From the NCBI RefSeq assembly GCF_010730575.1, contig NZ_AP022614.1, forward strand, positions 1,922,001 to 1,986,000: 64,000 nucleotides of DNA, read 5' to 3'. The DNA comes from Mycobacterium parmense. GTDB taxonomy: Bacteria; Actinomycetota; Actinomycetes; Mycobacteriales; Mycobacteriaceae. The position numbers were made by a program, and so were the translations under genes. Each line of letters begins with the position of its first letter. The first letter of the stretch is position 1. The notes under the pieces were generated by a model. It saw only the letters and a program-made list of their open reading frames with translations. It had not been told where the DNA came from and did not search any database. Shown here one piece after another: positions 54,738 through 64,000 of this stretch.

Positions 54738-55712
54738 CTAAGCCCAAGTCTCGCTTCGCCGGTGAGCGATGGCGCTGACCTTGAGGAAACAGTTGACGAC
54801 CGATATCGGAACGAGCCGGTAAAATTTGTAGAGGCGGTGAAAATTGTCGAACGCAGTGCGGAAGCCTTGTTCGCTCGACCGATATGACTCGAAAACACGG
54901 TCCAGCGTGGTTTGCTCCCAGGGTTCGTCCCGCGCGGCCGCGCTCAGCGCTTCGTAAGCCGCCGGAATCCAGTCCGCACCGAAGGGCCGAGATACCGAGT
55001 CACCGTGTCGGTGGTGCCGAAGACCGGATGCAAGGAATTTCTCGATTGCATCCTCACCCCTGGTATCCAGTTCGATCGCGAGCGCCGTGGAAATCCGCTT
55101 GATCTCTCGGCGCCAATCGTCCATCAGGTTGGCGTACTCAACGAATACGCGCGGCAAGCCGCGCGTATCCCTCTCGGCCAGCAAGCTGTATTTCAGCCAC
55201 AGGGCACTCCCCAACTCCGGTGACGTCCCAGCGCTCGCCGTCAACGATTTCACGGACTCCTCGGGGTGGCGCACCGCAATCACGACCATCGGGGCGAATC
55301 CGGCCCGGCGTGCCGCCTCAAGCCACAAACCAGACAGCGCTGTGATTTTCGGGTCTTTGATCACCACGAGCGGCGCGGCCGGCAACGCTGCGAAAAATTT
55401 CCGTATTTTGGCGATCCAGGCGGCCTTCTCGGCGGCGCTGAACGCATCTTCCTCCTGCAGGCGCAAAGTCGGGTCGAACCCCGCGCTGCCGTGCCGGCGC
55501 AGGATTGCTCCGTTGAGATAGACGGCCGCGCGAGGCTCCCAAAATCCGGCAGGATCCCGCGCGGTGGCACCCAACAGCCCAGTCGGGAGCACCGCACCAC
55601 ACAACGAGAGGACCCGCGTCAACGCCGAGGTTCCGGACCGTGCAAACCCCAACACGAACAGCGCGACCGGCCGGTCCCCAGTGCCGAGCTGCCCGGCCAA
55701 ATCCATGTTCAC
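54738..55712 (-). CDS. Sulfotransferase-family protein
   Basis: A 324-residue PAPS-dependent sulfotransferase homologue. The P-loop-like 5'-phosphosulfate motif is LGFARSGTSALT at about 21-32, and VIAVRHPEESVKSL near 155 corresponds to the 3'-phosphate-binding region (Arg and Ser). KDPKITAL lies between. It would transfer sulfate to a glycan or lipid hydroxyl. Sulfated GPLs are known from some mycobacteria, so sulfation of this product is a reasonable inference. No signal peptide or membrane segment was seen, so it should act in the cytoplasm. The GTG at 55712 and ATG at 55706 are both possible starts. Confidence 0.82.
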   Translation of the reverse strand: MNMDLAGQLGTGDRPVALFVLGFARSGTSALTRVLSLCGAVLPTGLLGATARDPAGFWEPRAAVYLNGAILRRHGSAGFDPTLRLQEEDAFSAAEKAAWIAKIRKFFAALPAAPLVVIKDPKITALSGLWLEAARRAGFAPMVVIAVRHPEESVKSLTASAGTSPELGSALWLKYSLLAERDTRGLPRVFVEYANLMDDWRREIKRISTALAIELDTRGEDAIEKFLASGLRHHRHGDSVSRPFGADWIPAAYEALSAAARDEPWEQTTLDRVFESYRSSEQGFRTAFDNFHRLYKFYRLVPISVVNCFLKVSAIAHRRSETWA

Positions 55713-56196
55713 GAGTCAGCGTCCAATGCCAAGCCCGACAGTGGTATACGCCGCATTGCCATAGCAGGGGTTTCGACACGGAAGCAAGAAGGTCCCCCGG
55801 CGTGGTGCGGAACTGGAAGTCGACTCTCGGCCACGACCACACAATAAGGTCAACCTCGGGCGGATCGCTCTGGTTCGAGATAATGGCCCACGTTGAACAC
55901 TGCATTGGCCTGGGCTCAGCTCAACTGTCCCCAGCGCAGTGCCCGCGTCGTCCCCCGCCGTCGACACCGTCAACGCGACAACCCCGTCCCCGAATCCCCG
56001 GCTCGGCCGCAGATGTGAATACATGTCGGTGGGCATACCGGTCCAAAAGAGCACCGGCGCAAAGGCTTTCTTCGCGAATATGTGCGGAATCCCGGGCGGC
56101 CGCAGGCGGCTTCGGAAAGGCTGGGCCAAGTGCAAGTGCCTTGGCTAACCTGATGCGATGAATTGGTTCCCTTCATTGAAGGCCGGAGGCTAATCG
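55713..56196. other. Divergent intergenic region, sulfotransferase and PapA-like gene
   Basis: About 480 bases. Several open frames cross it on both strands but none shows a recognisable protein. The only clear signal is GGAGG seven bases before the PapA-like start. Confidence 0.5.
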
Positions 56197-57597
56197 GTGG
56201 CGATCCGGATTCCTCGCGCACGCACAACTGCCGACGGCCACACACCCAACGGCGAAGCGAAGCCGGACAATAGGCTGGCGCTGTTGGACCAGGCGTTCTA
56301 CGCCGGGCATTGCGCTGCCGGCCAGACGGAGGTCATGCAGGTGATGTGGCTGTATGAGCGCGCCGTCGACATGAAGGCGGTCGAACGACTGCACCGGAAT
56401 CTCGGTTACACGCTGTTCGGCCGGCGGATCGAGCGGTCACCGCTGCCGTTCGGCCGGCATCGGTGGGTATTCGACAGGGCGCCGTCGGACATCGACGTCG
56501 CCGCGTGTCCACGCCCGCGGTCCGAGCTCAGCGACTGGCTTGACGAACGGTCACAAATTCCCGTTGATCCCGAAACCGGTCCCAGCTGGCATTTCGGCGT
56601 GCTGCCCCTGACGGACGGCTCGATGGCGGTCAGCTTGGTGATGTCGCACTACGTGTGCGACGGCGTCGGCGGAATCATCGCGGTGACCGAAGCGCTCATG
56701 GGCCTCACCCGCGACCTCGGGTACCCGCCGCCGCATTCCCGCAGCCGGCTGCGCGCGGTCATCGAGGACGCGGGCGAGACAGTCCGGGCCGCCCCCGAGG
56801 TGGCCCGGGCGCTGGTCGCGGGGGCGCGAATGGCCCGCAGCAACCGCGACCTCGTGTCGACCGACAAGCGACCCGCCGCCGTAACCGGGGACGGCGGCGG
56901 CGACCTGATCGTGGTTCCCGGTGTCGCCATCTACATGGATATGGGCGAATGGGACGCCCGCGCGAGGGCACTTGGCGGCACCAGCAGCACCCTGACCGCC
57001 GGGTTCACCGCGAAACTCGGGGAACATCTGGGCTTCCGGCACGGCAAGGACGGCGACGTCACCGTACAACTCCTCGTGAACAACCGTGGCGAGGGCGATA
57101 CTCGTGCGCTCGCGGTGACGTTCGTCCGCGTCAACATCGACCCGACACGGGCAACGACGGATCTCAGCGAGGCGCGAGTGGCGATCAAGCAGGCACTGAC
57201 GAGCCTGCGAGAAACGCCGGACAACTCCTCGCTGGTCGCCGCGCTGACCCCGTTCACGTCGAAGCGGACGTGGAAACGGCTGGTCGACACCGCCAACACC
57301 GACCCTGATCACCCCGTGGTGTGCTCCAACCTCGGTGAGCTCGGCCCGACCACCCGCCTCGACGGCACCGACTGCGACTACCCGTATGCGCGAGGAACGC
57401 GACAAGGCGTGACGCGACAGTGGCTCGAGCAAATAGGTGGCCAACTTCAGGTGCTGTCGCTGCGCGCGTCCGGGGTCGGCAAGGTCGCCATGACCGTCCT
57501 CGCGTATCAGCCGGGAGCCCAGAACACCAAGGCCGCCCTGCGCGAGCTGTGTGCGCGCGCACTGGCCGAGTTCGGCCTGACCGGCGAGATCGACTGA
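56197..57597 (+). CDS. PapA/condensation-type acyltransferase
   Basis: A 466-residue protein of the condensation-domain-like acyltransferase group (PapA, WS/DGAT). The catalytic HxxxDG motif is HYVCDG, His151 to Asp155, and VQLLVNNRGEGDTRAL with the later VCSNLGELGP are typical of the family's second half. It would esterify a hydroxyl of the sugar or peptide with a fatty acyl-CoA or an ACP-bound acyl chain. PapA-like genes are common in glycolipid loci. The GTG start follows GGAGG by seven bases. It is the first of a plus-strand run that continues with exporters. Confidence 0.86.
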   Translation: MAIRIPRARTTADGHTPNGEAKPDNRLALLDQAFYAGHCAAGQTEVMQVMWLYERAVDMKAVERLHRNLGYTLFGRRIERSPLPFGRHRWVFDRAPSDIDVAACPRPRSELSDWLDERSQIPVDPETGPSWHFGVLPLTDGSMAVSLVMSHYVCDGVGGIIAVTEALMGLTRDLGYPPPHSRSRLRAVIEDAGETVRAAPEVARALVAGARMARSNRDLVSTDKRPAAVTGDGGGDLIVVPGVAIYMDMGEWDARARALGGTSSTLTAGFTAKLGEHLGFRHGKDGDVTVQLLVNNRGEGDTRALAVTFVRVNIDPTRATTDLSEARVAIKQALTSLRETPDNSSLVAALTPFTSKRTWKRLVDTANTDPDHPVVCSNLGELGPTTRLDGTDCDYPYARGTRQGVTRQWLEQIGGQLQVLSLRASGVGKVAMTVLAYQPGAQNTKAALRELCARALAEFGLTGEID

Positions 57598-57688
57598 CCT
57601 GGACGCGGCGGGCCGCGGCTGCGCGGACACCGGTGTTGGCCCAAACCCGGACGGGCCGGACGTCGTCGATTAGGGTTGGCAACCGTTA

Positions 57689-57709
57689 TTAGACTTGTGT
57701 CTGTTAGAC
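57689..57709 (+). promoter_or_regulatory. Shared promoter motif, MFS gene
   Basis: TTAGACTTGTGTCTGTTAGA follows the TTNRAC motif of the acyltransferase genes. The preceding CCGTTATT is also shared with the mmpS promoter at 59417. Confidence 0.45.
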
Positions 57710-57766
57710 GGACGGGACGACGTTCCGCTGCGACGGATTCAACGACGCAAGGGCGGCCACTGCGCA

Positions 57767-59308
57767 TTGAACGAGACAACGCACGGAATCAGCGACCCTG
57801 CGCCCGCAGAACCGATCGCTTCGCCTCATGACCTGACAACCTCCGAGGAGCGCCCGTCGACCCGCCACTTCGTCGCGGTGATCAGCGCTCTCAGCGGCAT
57901 CCAGCTGCTGGCGATGATCGACGGCACCGTCGTCATCTTCGCGCTCCCGAAGATCCAAAACGAGCTGGGCTTGTCGGATGCGATGCGGAGCTGGGTGATC
58001 ACCATCTACGTGCTGGCCTCCGGCGGCCTCATGCTCTTGGGCGGCCGTATCGGTGACACCATCGGCCACAAGCGCACTTTGATCCTCGGCGCCGCGCTGT
58101 TCACCTTCACCTCGGCGATGTGCGGCGTCGCCTGGGACGGCGGTGTGCTGGTGGCGGCCCGCCTGCTGAAGGGCGTCGCGGCCGCCTTCGTGGCACCGAC
58201 CGCTATGGCGCTGGTGGCCACGACGTTTCCCAAGGGGCCGACGCGCAACACCGCGGTGGCGGTGTTCGGCGCGATCTCCAGCGTCGGGTCGGTGGTCGGC
58301 CTTGTCGCGGGCGGGGCACTCGCCGAGGTCTCGTGGCGCCTGGCGTTCCTGGTGAACGTACCGATCGGACTGGTGGTGATCTACCTGGCCGCTACCGCGT
58401 TGCGGGAAACGAACAAAAAGCGGATGAAGCTCGACGCCGCCGGCGGTGTGCTGGCCACCCTGGCCTGCACCGCCGCGATATTCGGCTTGTCGACGGGTCC
58501 GGAGAAGGGCTGGCTGTCGACCGTCACCCTGGGTTCGGGTCTGGTGACGGTCGCGGCGTTCGCGGCGTTCATCCTCGTCGAGCGGACGGCCGAGAACCCC
58601 ATCGTGCCGCTGACGCTGTTCTTCGACCGCAACCGGTTGGCCACGTTCGCGGCCACGTTTCTCACCGGCGGGGTGACGTTCACGATGGCCGTGCTGATCG
58701 CGCTGTATGTGCAGAACGTCATGGGATATGGACCGATGCACGCAGCCATCGCGTTCGTCCCGTTCGCGTTCGCCACAGCCGTCGGTGCGGGCGTGGCCTC
58801 CCGGTTGGTGACTCGATTCCCGCCTCGCGCGTTGGTGATCACCGGCGGCATCGTCCTGTTGGGCGCCATCTCATGCGGATCCACGCTCAGCCGCGGCGCC
58901 CCTTATTTTCCCAATCTTGCGCTGCCGATCGTCGTCGCAGGTATCGGGCTCGGCATGATCAACGTCCCCTTGGGCCTCGCCCTGATCGCGAGCGTGCGCG
59001 TCGACGAACTGGGCCCCATCTCGGCGATCGCGGTGATGCTGCGGAGCCTCGCCGGGCCGCTGGTGCTCGCCGTCATCCAGGCCGCCATCACGGCGCGCAC
59101 ACTTCGCGCGGGTGGCAGCCGCGGGCCGGTGAAGGCCGTCAACGGCGCCCAGATGCACGCGCTGGAAAACGGCTTCACCTACGGCTGGGTGTGCTTGGGA
59201 GGGGTGGTCACCCTCATCGGCGCGGTCGCGCTACTCATCGGCTACACCGCTCAACAGGTGGCACGCGCCCAAGAAGTCAAGACGGCCCTCGACGTCGAGG
59301 GCCGGTAG
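57767..59308 (+). CDS. MFS transporter, DHA2/EmrB type
   Basis: A 513-residue major facilitator transporter with about 14 membrane segments. AMIDGTVVIFALPKIQNEL is the DHA2 motif (D..IVNVALP type) in the first helix and GGRIGDTIGHKRTLI is motif A after the second. Such pumps export hydrophobic drugs or lipids using the proton gradient. Standing between a PapA-like gene and mmpS-mmpL, it probably exports a lipid product or intermediate. The TTG at 57767 was preferred over the TTG at 57695, because the earlier codon falls inside the promoter motif; no strong ribosome site supports either. Confidence 0.87.
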   Translation: MNETTHGISDPAPAEPIASPHDLTTSEERPSTRHFVAVISALSGIQLLAMIDGTVVIFALPKIQNELGLSDAMRSWVITIYVLASGGLMLLGGRIGDTIGHKRTLILGAALFTFTSAMCGVAWDGGVLVAARLLKGVAAAFVAPTAMALVATTFPKGPTRNTAVAVFGAISSVGSVVGLVAGGALAEVSWRLAFLVNVPIGLVVIYLAATALRETNKKRMKLDAAGGVLATLACTAAIFGLSTGPEKGWLSTVTLGSGLVTVAAFAAFILVERTAENPIVPLTLFFDRNRLATFAATFLTGGVTFTMAVLIALYVQNVMGYGPMHAAIAFVPFAFATAVGAGVASRLVTRFPPRALVITGGIVLLGAISCGSTLSRGAPYFPNLALPIVVAGIGLGMINVPLGLALIASVRVDELGPISAIAVMLRSLAGPLVLAVIQAAITARTLRAGGSRGPVKAVNGAQMHALENGFTYGWVCLGGVVTLIGAVALLIGYTAQQVARAQEVKTALDVEGR

Positions 59309-59422
59309 CCAAGTGCTCAATTCGCCTGCAGTGGTCTCGGGTCCAGCGGCCGTAAAACCCGCTGAAAACATTCCCAAATCACGAACGATTGCTTCTGCCC
59401 TACACTATGGTTTGCTCCGTTA

Positions 59423-59443
59423 TTGGACTCGTGTTGTCTAGGG
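59423..59443 (+). promoter_or_regulatory. Shared promoter motif, mmpS-mmpL operon
   Basis: TTGGACTCGTGTTGTCTAGG with CCGTTATT just before it matches the MFS promoter. TAGGGT at 59439-59444 as -10 would start a leaderless message at the GTG at 59452. Confidence 0.45.
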
Positions 59444-59451
59444 TGGAACCT

Positions 59452-60066
59452 GTGGTCGAAGGCAGTGTGCGCGGTGCTGAGCTAGTTCAATCCGAAAGCA
59501 CCGTCGCCGGCGATCAGGCCGATGGCCAATCGGTGGGCAGCCGACCCAAACTCCTGAGGCCTATTCGACAACCTGCCGGTGCGTCCCGGCCACCGCGCGG
59601 ATCTGAAAGCCGCCGCCGAACTTTAGGACCCGCCATTTTCAGAGCCCTGAAACGCTTGTGGATTCCTTTGGTCGTGCTCGCGGTGATCGGCGCCGGCGGA
59701 GTGGCGGTGTCGCGGCTGCACGGCATCTTCGGCTCCGACAAACCAATGACCTATTCCGACACCAAAGCCGACAACACCAAACCGTTCAATCCCAAGCACC
59801 TCAGGTACGAGATCTTCGGGCCGCCGGGAACCGTGGCCGAGATCAGCTACTTCGGCGCCGACGGTGACCCCGAGCACGCTGACGGCGTGACGCTGCCGTG
59901 GTCGTTGGAGTTCCCGATCACCGCGGCGGCCGCCATCGGGAGCATCGCAGCGCAGGGAGACAGCGACAGCATCGGTTGCCGCATCTGGGTGGACGGGGTG
60001 TTGAAGGCCGAGAAGGTCACCCACGAGGTGAGCGCCTTCGCCTCCTGCATGCTGAAGGCCGCATGA
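59452..60066 (+). CDS. mmpS: MmpS-family membrane protein
   Basis: A 204-residue MmpS protein, the small periplasm-facing partner of MmpL transporters. A long polar N-terminus is followed by one membrane helix ([21 protein letters not shown]) and the MmpS domain ([20 protein letters not shown], then [11 protein letters not shown] and [20 protein letters not shown]). The N-terminal arm, about 80 residues, is longer than in MmpS4. MmpS4 is needed for GPL export in M. smegmatis. The stop overlaps the mmpL start as ATGA, so the two are translationally coupled. The start was placed seven bases after a TAGGGT box; GTG 59443 is the alternative. Confidence 0.9.
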   Translation: MVEGSVRGAELVQSESTVAGDQADGQSVGSRPKLLRPIRQPAGASRPPRGSESRRRTLGPAIFRALKRLWIPLVVLAVIGAGGVAVSRLHGIFGSDKPMTYSDTKADNTKPFNPKHLRYEIFGPPGTVAEISYFGADGDPEHADGVTLPWSLEFPITAAAAIGSIAAQGDSDSIGCRIWVDGVLKAEKVTHEVSAFASCMLKAA

Positions 60067-62951
60067 GCAACCACCAACTCGAGAACACCCGACCGTTCGT
60101 GGCGCGGACGATCCAGCGGTTCTCGGTGCTCATCATCCTGGGGTGGCTGGCGATCATGGTGATCGTCACCGTCGGCGTTCCCTCGCTGGAGTTGGTCGAG
60201 AAGGAACACTCGGTGTCGCTGAATCCGACCGATGCGCCGGCTTTCAAAGCGGCGAATCGCATGAACGAGGACTTCAAGCAGACCGATCAATCCAGCTCGG
60301 GCAGCGTGGCGATGATCGTGCTGGAGGGGCAGCAACCCCTCGGGGACGCCGCGCACAACTACTACAACAACTTGATCCTGCAGCTGAAGAACGACCCCAA
60401 GCACGTGCAGCACATCCAGAATTTCTGGGGCGACGAACTCACCCGGGGCGCCGCGCAAAGCGCAGACGGCAAAGCCGCCTACGTGCAATTGACGCTCGCA
60501 GGCAATCCCGGCCAGAGCTTGGCGAACGAATCCATCGAAGCGGTTCAGCACATCGTCGCGAGGACGCCGGCCCCCCCGGGTGTCAAGGCCTACGTCACCG
60601 GACCGGCGGCAATTTCGGCAGATATGAACCGCAGTGGTGACCGGACGATCGTCACGGTCACGCTGGTGAGCGTCGCGGTCATCTTCCTCACCTTGCTCCT
60701 CGTCTATCGCTCGATAGTCACCGTGTTTCTGTTGCTGGTGATAGTCGGCATCGAACTCCAGGTGGCGCGGGGAACAGTCGCATTCCTCGGCCACCACGAG
60801 ATCATCGGGCTCACCACCTTCGCCGCCAACTTGCTCGTCTCGTTGTGCATCGCGACCGGTACCGACTACGGCATCTTCTTCATCGGCCGATACCAGGAGG
60901 CGCGCCAGGCTGGCGAGAGCCGGGAAGCGGCTTTCTACACCACCTACCGCGGCGTCGCCAAGGTGGTGCTGGGGTCCGGCCTGACGATCGCGGGAGCCGT
61001 CTTCTGCCTCGTGTTCACCCGGTTGCCGTTGTTCCACGCCATGGCCATCCCGTGTGCGGTCGGGATCCTCGTCGCCGTTGCGATCGCGCTCACCCTCGTC
61101 CCGGCGGTCATCGCCGTCGGCAGCCGAATCGGGCTGTTCGAACCCAAGCGGGTGCTCAAGGTCCGGGGGTGGCGCAGAATAGGCACCGCGATCGTCCGGT
61201 GGCCCGCCCCGATCCTCGTCGCGTCTCTGGCTGTGGCCATGCTCGGGCTGCTGACGCTGCCCGGATACAAACCGAGCTACAACGACCAGAAATACATCCC
61301 CAAAGACATTCCGGGCAACCAGGGCTTGGCGGCCGCCGGCCGGCACTTCCCGCCATCGGCGATGATGTCGCCCGAACTCCTGCTGATCGAAGCCGACCAC
61401 GACTTGCGCAATCCCGCGGACTTCCTGATCTTGGAGAAACTGGCCAAGGCGGTCCTCGCCGTTCCGGGCATCTCCAAGGTGCAGGCCGTCACCAGGCCCG
61501 AGGGAACGCCGATCGCGCACACCACCATTCCGTATCTGCTCAGCATGCAACAAGCCGGTCAGCAACAGTTCATGCATTTCCAGAAGCTACGCATGAACGA
61601 CATGCTCAAACAGGCCGAGATGATGACCGAGACGATCAACATCATGGAGCACATGTACGGCCTACTCCAGCAAATGGCCGCGACGACGCACCGCATGGTG
61701 ACCAAAACGCACGAGATGCAGGAGATCACCAACGATTTGCGGGATCACATCGCGGATTTCGAAGATTTCTGGCGACCGATCCGCAGCTACTTCTATTGGG
61801 AAAAGCACTGCTTCGACATCCCGATCTGCTTTTCCATACGATCCATTTTCGACACTCTCGACGGCGTGGACCTGGTCACCGACAAACTGCGCGACCTGGT
61901 CGGAGACCTCGATCAATTAGATGCGATCATGCCGCAGCTGCTCCTCCAGTTCCCCGAGATGATCGAGATCATGCAGAGCATGCGAACCATGATGTTCACG
62001 ATGCACAGCACGATGTCCGGGGTCTTCGGACAGATGGACGACAACAGCAGCAACTCGACCGCCATGGGGAAGGCGTTCGACACCGCGAAGAACGACGACA
62101 GCTTTTACATTCCGCCGGACGTCTTCAAGAACGCCGACTTCAAACGGGTCATAAAGATCTTCCTGTCGCCCGACGGGAAGAACGCCCGGATGCTCATCTC
62201 GCAGAAGGGCGATCCCGCGTCGCCCGAGGGCATTTCGAGGGTGGACCCGATCAAGAGCGCGGCGGCGGAAGCGCTCAAGGGGACCCCCCTGGAGGACTCC
62301 AAGATATACCTCGCGGGCACCGCGGCGCTGGTCAAAGACGTGGTGCAGGGGTCCACCTACGACCTCGCGATCGCGGTCATCGCCGCGCTGTGCCTCATCT
62401 TCGCGGTCATGTTGATCATCACCGGCAGCTTCATCGCCGCCCTGGTCATCGTCGGCACGGTGCTGGTTTCGCTCGGCGCGTCTTTCGGTTTGTCGGTGTT
62501 CGTCTGGCAGTACCTGCTGGGTACGCAGATCCACTGGGCAGTGCTGGTGATGTCGCTGATCGTGCTCTTGGCGGTGGGGTCCGACTACAACCTGCTGCTG
62601 GTTGCCCGGATGAAAGAGGAAATAGGCGCCGGTCTGAACACCGGCCTGGTGCGCGCGATGGGCGGCACCGGCAAGGTCGTCACCAACGCCGGATTGGTCT
62701 TCGCGTTCACCATGGGCTCGATGATGGTCAGCGACCTGGCCAGCATCGGGCAGGTGGGCTTGACGATCGGCCTGGGTTTGTTGTTCGACACGCTGGTGGT
62801 TCGGGCATTCATGACGCCGTCTATCGCGGCGCTGCTGGGGCGGTGGTTCTGGTGGCCGCAACGAGTTCGCCCACGGCCGGCCAGCTCGATGCTCCGGCCG
62901 ACCGGTCCCCGTCCCGTTGTGCGCGCCTTGATGCTGAGACAGCAAGGCTGA
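60063..62951 (+). CDS. mmpL: MmpL-family lipid transporter (1)
   Basis: A 962-residue RND-type MmpL transporter. It has two repeats, each a helix, a periplasmic domain and a five-helix bundle; the second periplasmic domain (about 420-760) contains a Met-rich stretch ([19 protein letters not shown]). The proton-relay Asp-Tyr pairs are present in [16 protein letters not shown] near 268 and [15 protein letters not shown] near 840. With MmpS it should carry the finished glycolipopeptide to the periplasm. The GPL locus has a similar mmpS4-mmpL4a-mmpL4b (tmtp) block. The start ATG overlaps the mmpS stop. Confidence 0.93.
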   Translation: MSNHQLENTRPFVARTIQRFSVLIILGWLAIMVIVTVGVPSLELVEKEHSVSLNPTDAPAFKAANRMNEDFKQTDQSSSGSVAMIVLEGQQPLGDAAHNYYNNLILQLKNDPKHVQHIQNFWGDELTRGAAQSADGKAAYVQLTLAGNPGQSLANESIEAVQHIVARTPAPPGVKAYVTGPAAISADMNRSGDRTIVTVTLVSVAVIFLTLLLVYRSIVTVFLLLVIVGIELQVARGTVAFLGHHEIIGLTTFAANLLVSLCIATGTDYGIFFIGRYQEARQAGESREAAFYTTYRGVAKVVLGSGLTIAGAVFCLVFTRLPLFHAMAIPCAVGILVAVAIALTLVPAVIAVGSRIGLFEPKRVLKVRGWRRIGTAIVRWPAPILVASLAVAMLGLLTLPGYKPSYNDQKYIPKDIPGNQGLAAAGRHFPPSAMMSPELLLIEADHDLRNPADFLILEKLAKAVLAVPGISKVQAVTRPEGTPIAHTTIPYLLSMQQAGQQQFMHFQKLRMNDMLKQAEMMTETINIMEHMYGLLQQMAATTHRMVTKTHEMQEITNDLRDHIADFEDFWRPIRSYFYWEKHCFDIPICFSIRSIFDTLDGVDLVTDKLRDLVGDLDQLDAIMPQLLLQFPEMIEIMQSMRTMMFTMHSTMSGVFGQMDDNSSNSTAMGKAFDTAKNDDSFYIPPDVFKNADFKRVIKIFLSPDGKNARMLISQKGDPASPEGISRVDPIKSAAAEALKGTPLEDSKIYLAGTAALVKDVVQGSTYDLAIAVIAALCLIFAVMLIITGSFIAALVIVGTVLVSLGASFGLSVFVWQYLLGTQIHWAVLVMSLIVLLAVGSDYNLLLVARMKEEIGAGLNTGLVRAMGGTGKVVTNAGLVFAFTMGSMMVSDLASIGQVGLTIGLGLLFDTLVVRAFMTPSIAALLGRWFWWPQRVRPRPASSMLRPTGPRPVVRALMLRQQG

Positions 62952-63066
62952 GCGGCGAACTGTTCGGGACGGATCGGGCAACTGTGGAAAGCATTGTGAC
63001 GCTGCGTGACGGCGAAGCGACGTCGCGTGGGGCGCGCGCAGCTGCCGCCTGCCCGTTGAGGGCCGC

Positions 63067-64000
63067 ATGAACATCGAGCAGCCTTGCCCTCCCCGCATCG
63101 CGCGGACCATCCGCAGCCTCTCGCCGCTCATCATCGTGGCGTGGGTGGCCCTGACGCTGACGGTGAGTTTCGGCGTTCCGTGGCTCGAGACGGTCGGCCG
63201 CGACCACTCCGTTCCGATGAGCCCCCGGGATGCGCCGTCGGTGCAGGCGATGACGCGCATGGGGAAGGTCTTCAAGGAATCCGATTCGGACAGTTTCGCG
63301 ATGATCGTCCTCGAGGGGCAGCAACCGCTCGGCGATGACGCCCACGCGTACTACGACACGTTGATTCGTCGGTTACGCAGCGACCGAACGCATATCGAGC
63401 ACGTGCAGGATTTGTGGGGCGACCGGCTCACGGCGGCGGGGGCGAAGAGTCCCGACGGCAAGGCCGTGTACGTCCAACTGAACCTCGCCGGCAACCAGGG
63501 CACCACGCTGGGGCAGGAGTCGGTGGCGGCGGTCCGCAACATCGTCAGCAGCCTGCCGCCGCCTCCCGGGGTCGAGGTGCACGTCACCGGCCCCTCGGCC
63601 CTGGTCGCCGACATGCAGCGCAGTGGCGACCGCTCCATCCTGAAGTTGACGCTGATCGGGGCCGTCATCATCTTCGCCGTGCTGATGTTCGTCTACCGCT
63701 CCGTGGTCACCGTGATCCTGTTGCTGCTCACGGTCGGTGTCGAACTTTTCGCGGCCCGCGGGATCGTCGCGTTCCTCGGTGACCGCAACATCGTCGTCCT
63801 CTCGACGTTCTCGATCAACCTGCTGGTCGCCCTCGCGATGGCGGCGGGAACCGATTACGGCATCTTCTTTTTCGGGCGATACCAGGAGGCGCGGCAGGCG
63901 GGCGAGGATCCGCAGACGGCCTACTACAGCACCTACCGGGGGGTCGCCCCCGTCGTCCTGGGATCGGGGTTGACCATCGCCGGGGCGATGCTGTGCCTGA
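63067..64000 (+). CDS. mmpL: MmpL-family lipid transporter (2), partial
   Basis: The first 311 codons of a second MmpL, cut by the window edge. It has the N-terminal helix [32 protein letters not shown], the periplasmic segment [20 protein letters not shown], and the first Asp-Tyr pair in [16 protein letters not shown]. It is a paralogue of the preceding gene, 115 bases downstream. Pairs of MmpL proteins behind one MmpS are the arrangement of GPL export genes. No stop codon occurs before the window ends. Confidence 0.92.
   Translation, partial: MNIEQPCPPRIARTIRSLSPLIIVAWVALTLTVSFGVPWLETVGRDHSVPMSPRDAPSVQAMTRMGKVFKESDSDSFAMIVLEGQQPLGDDAHAYYDTLIRRLRSDRTHIEHVQDLWGDRLTAAGAKSPDGKAVYVQLNLAGNQGTTLGQESVAAVRNIVSSLPPPPGVEVHVTGPSALVADMQRSGDRSILKLTLIGAVIIFAVLMFVYRSVVTVILLLLTVGVELFAARGIVAFLGDRNIVVLSTFSINLLVALAMAAGTDYGIFFFGRYQEARQAGEDPQTAYYSTYRGVAPVVLGSGLTIAGAMLCL

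Noticed and set aside
59847..63070. Long antisense and alternate frames across mmpS-mmpL
   Set aside because: The MmpL frame carries all expected helices and Asp-Tyr pairs. The others have unnatural composition.

Overview
The window is high-GC actinobacterial DNA that reads as Mycobacterium, most likely a slow grower. The evidence is a set of mycobacterium-specific families: MmpS/MmpL, a Gap/Sap-type membrane protein, PapA-like and Rv2959c/Rv2952-like enzymes, MGT glycosyltransferases that begin MKFVLA, frequent GTG/TTG starts and several apparently leaderless genes. I cannot name a species. No rRNA, tRNA or CRISPR was seen. The whole window looks like one very large biosynthetic and export locus for a glycosylated, acylated lipopeptide of the glycopeptidolipid (GPL) type, but the gene set is not the textbook GPL one.

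Region 1 (1-17.7 kb) is the lipopeptide core. On the minus strand lie an MbtH protein, a one-module NRPS (C-A-PCP-E, adenylation code read as DFWSVGMVHK, so Thr-like, with epimerisation) and the start of a second NRPS. A bimodular PKS (KS-AT-KR-ACP-KS-AT-DH-ER-KR-ACP) lies upstream, and an Rv2952-like lipid O-methyltransferase sits between them. The mbtH and PKS promoters are duplicates of each other. Each carries a palindrome fitting TNNAACNNGTTNNA, and the PKS copy still encodes a 28-residue mbtH remnant translationally coupled to the PKS.

Region 2 (18-37.8 kb) is tailoring. It holds MGT glycosyltransferases, an Rv2959c-like rhamnosyl O-methyltransferase, other methyltransferases including a membrane-anchored one, three paralogous OafA-type acyltransferase-SGNH proteins, an NDP-sugar epimerase, a UDP-sugar dehydrogenase with a decarboxylase-like SDR, and a Gfo/Idh/MocA oxidoreductase.

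Region 3 (37.9-54.6 kb) continues tailoring. It has two paralogous GMC oxidoreductases, a second Gfo/Idh/MocA gene, an IS481-family element inserted exactly at a GMC stop codon, a lower-GC island (methyltransferase, GT4 glycosyltransferase, acyltransferase), an alpha/beta hydrolase, a Gap-like membrane protein, a MycE-like methyltransferase and three more MGT genes.

Region 4 (54.7-64 kb) holds a sulfotransferase, a PapA-like acyltransferase, an MFS exporter and mmpS-mmpL-mmpL, the last running off the window. Inferred working: PKS lipid plus NRPS peptide give a lipopeptide containing D-(allo)Thr, which is glycosylated by up to seven transferases, oxidised, methylated, acylated and perhaps sulfated, then exported by Gap and MmpS/MmpL. 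Repeated 5' leaders and promoter motifs on many genes suggest the locus grew by duplication and shuffling of promoter-plus-gene cassettes.
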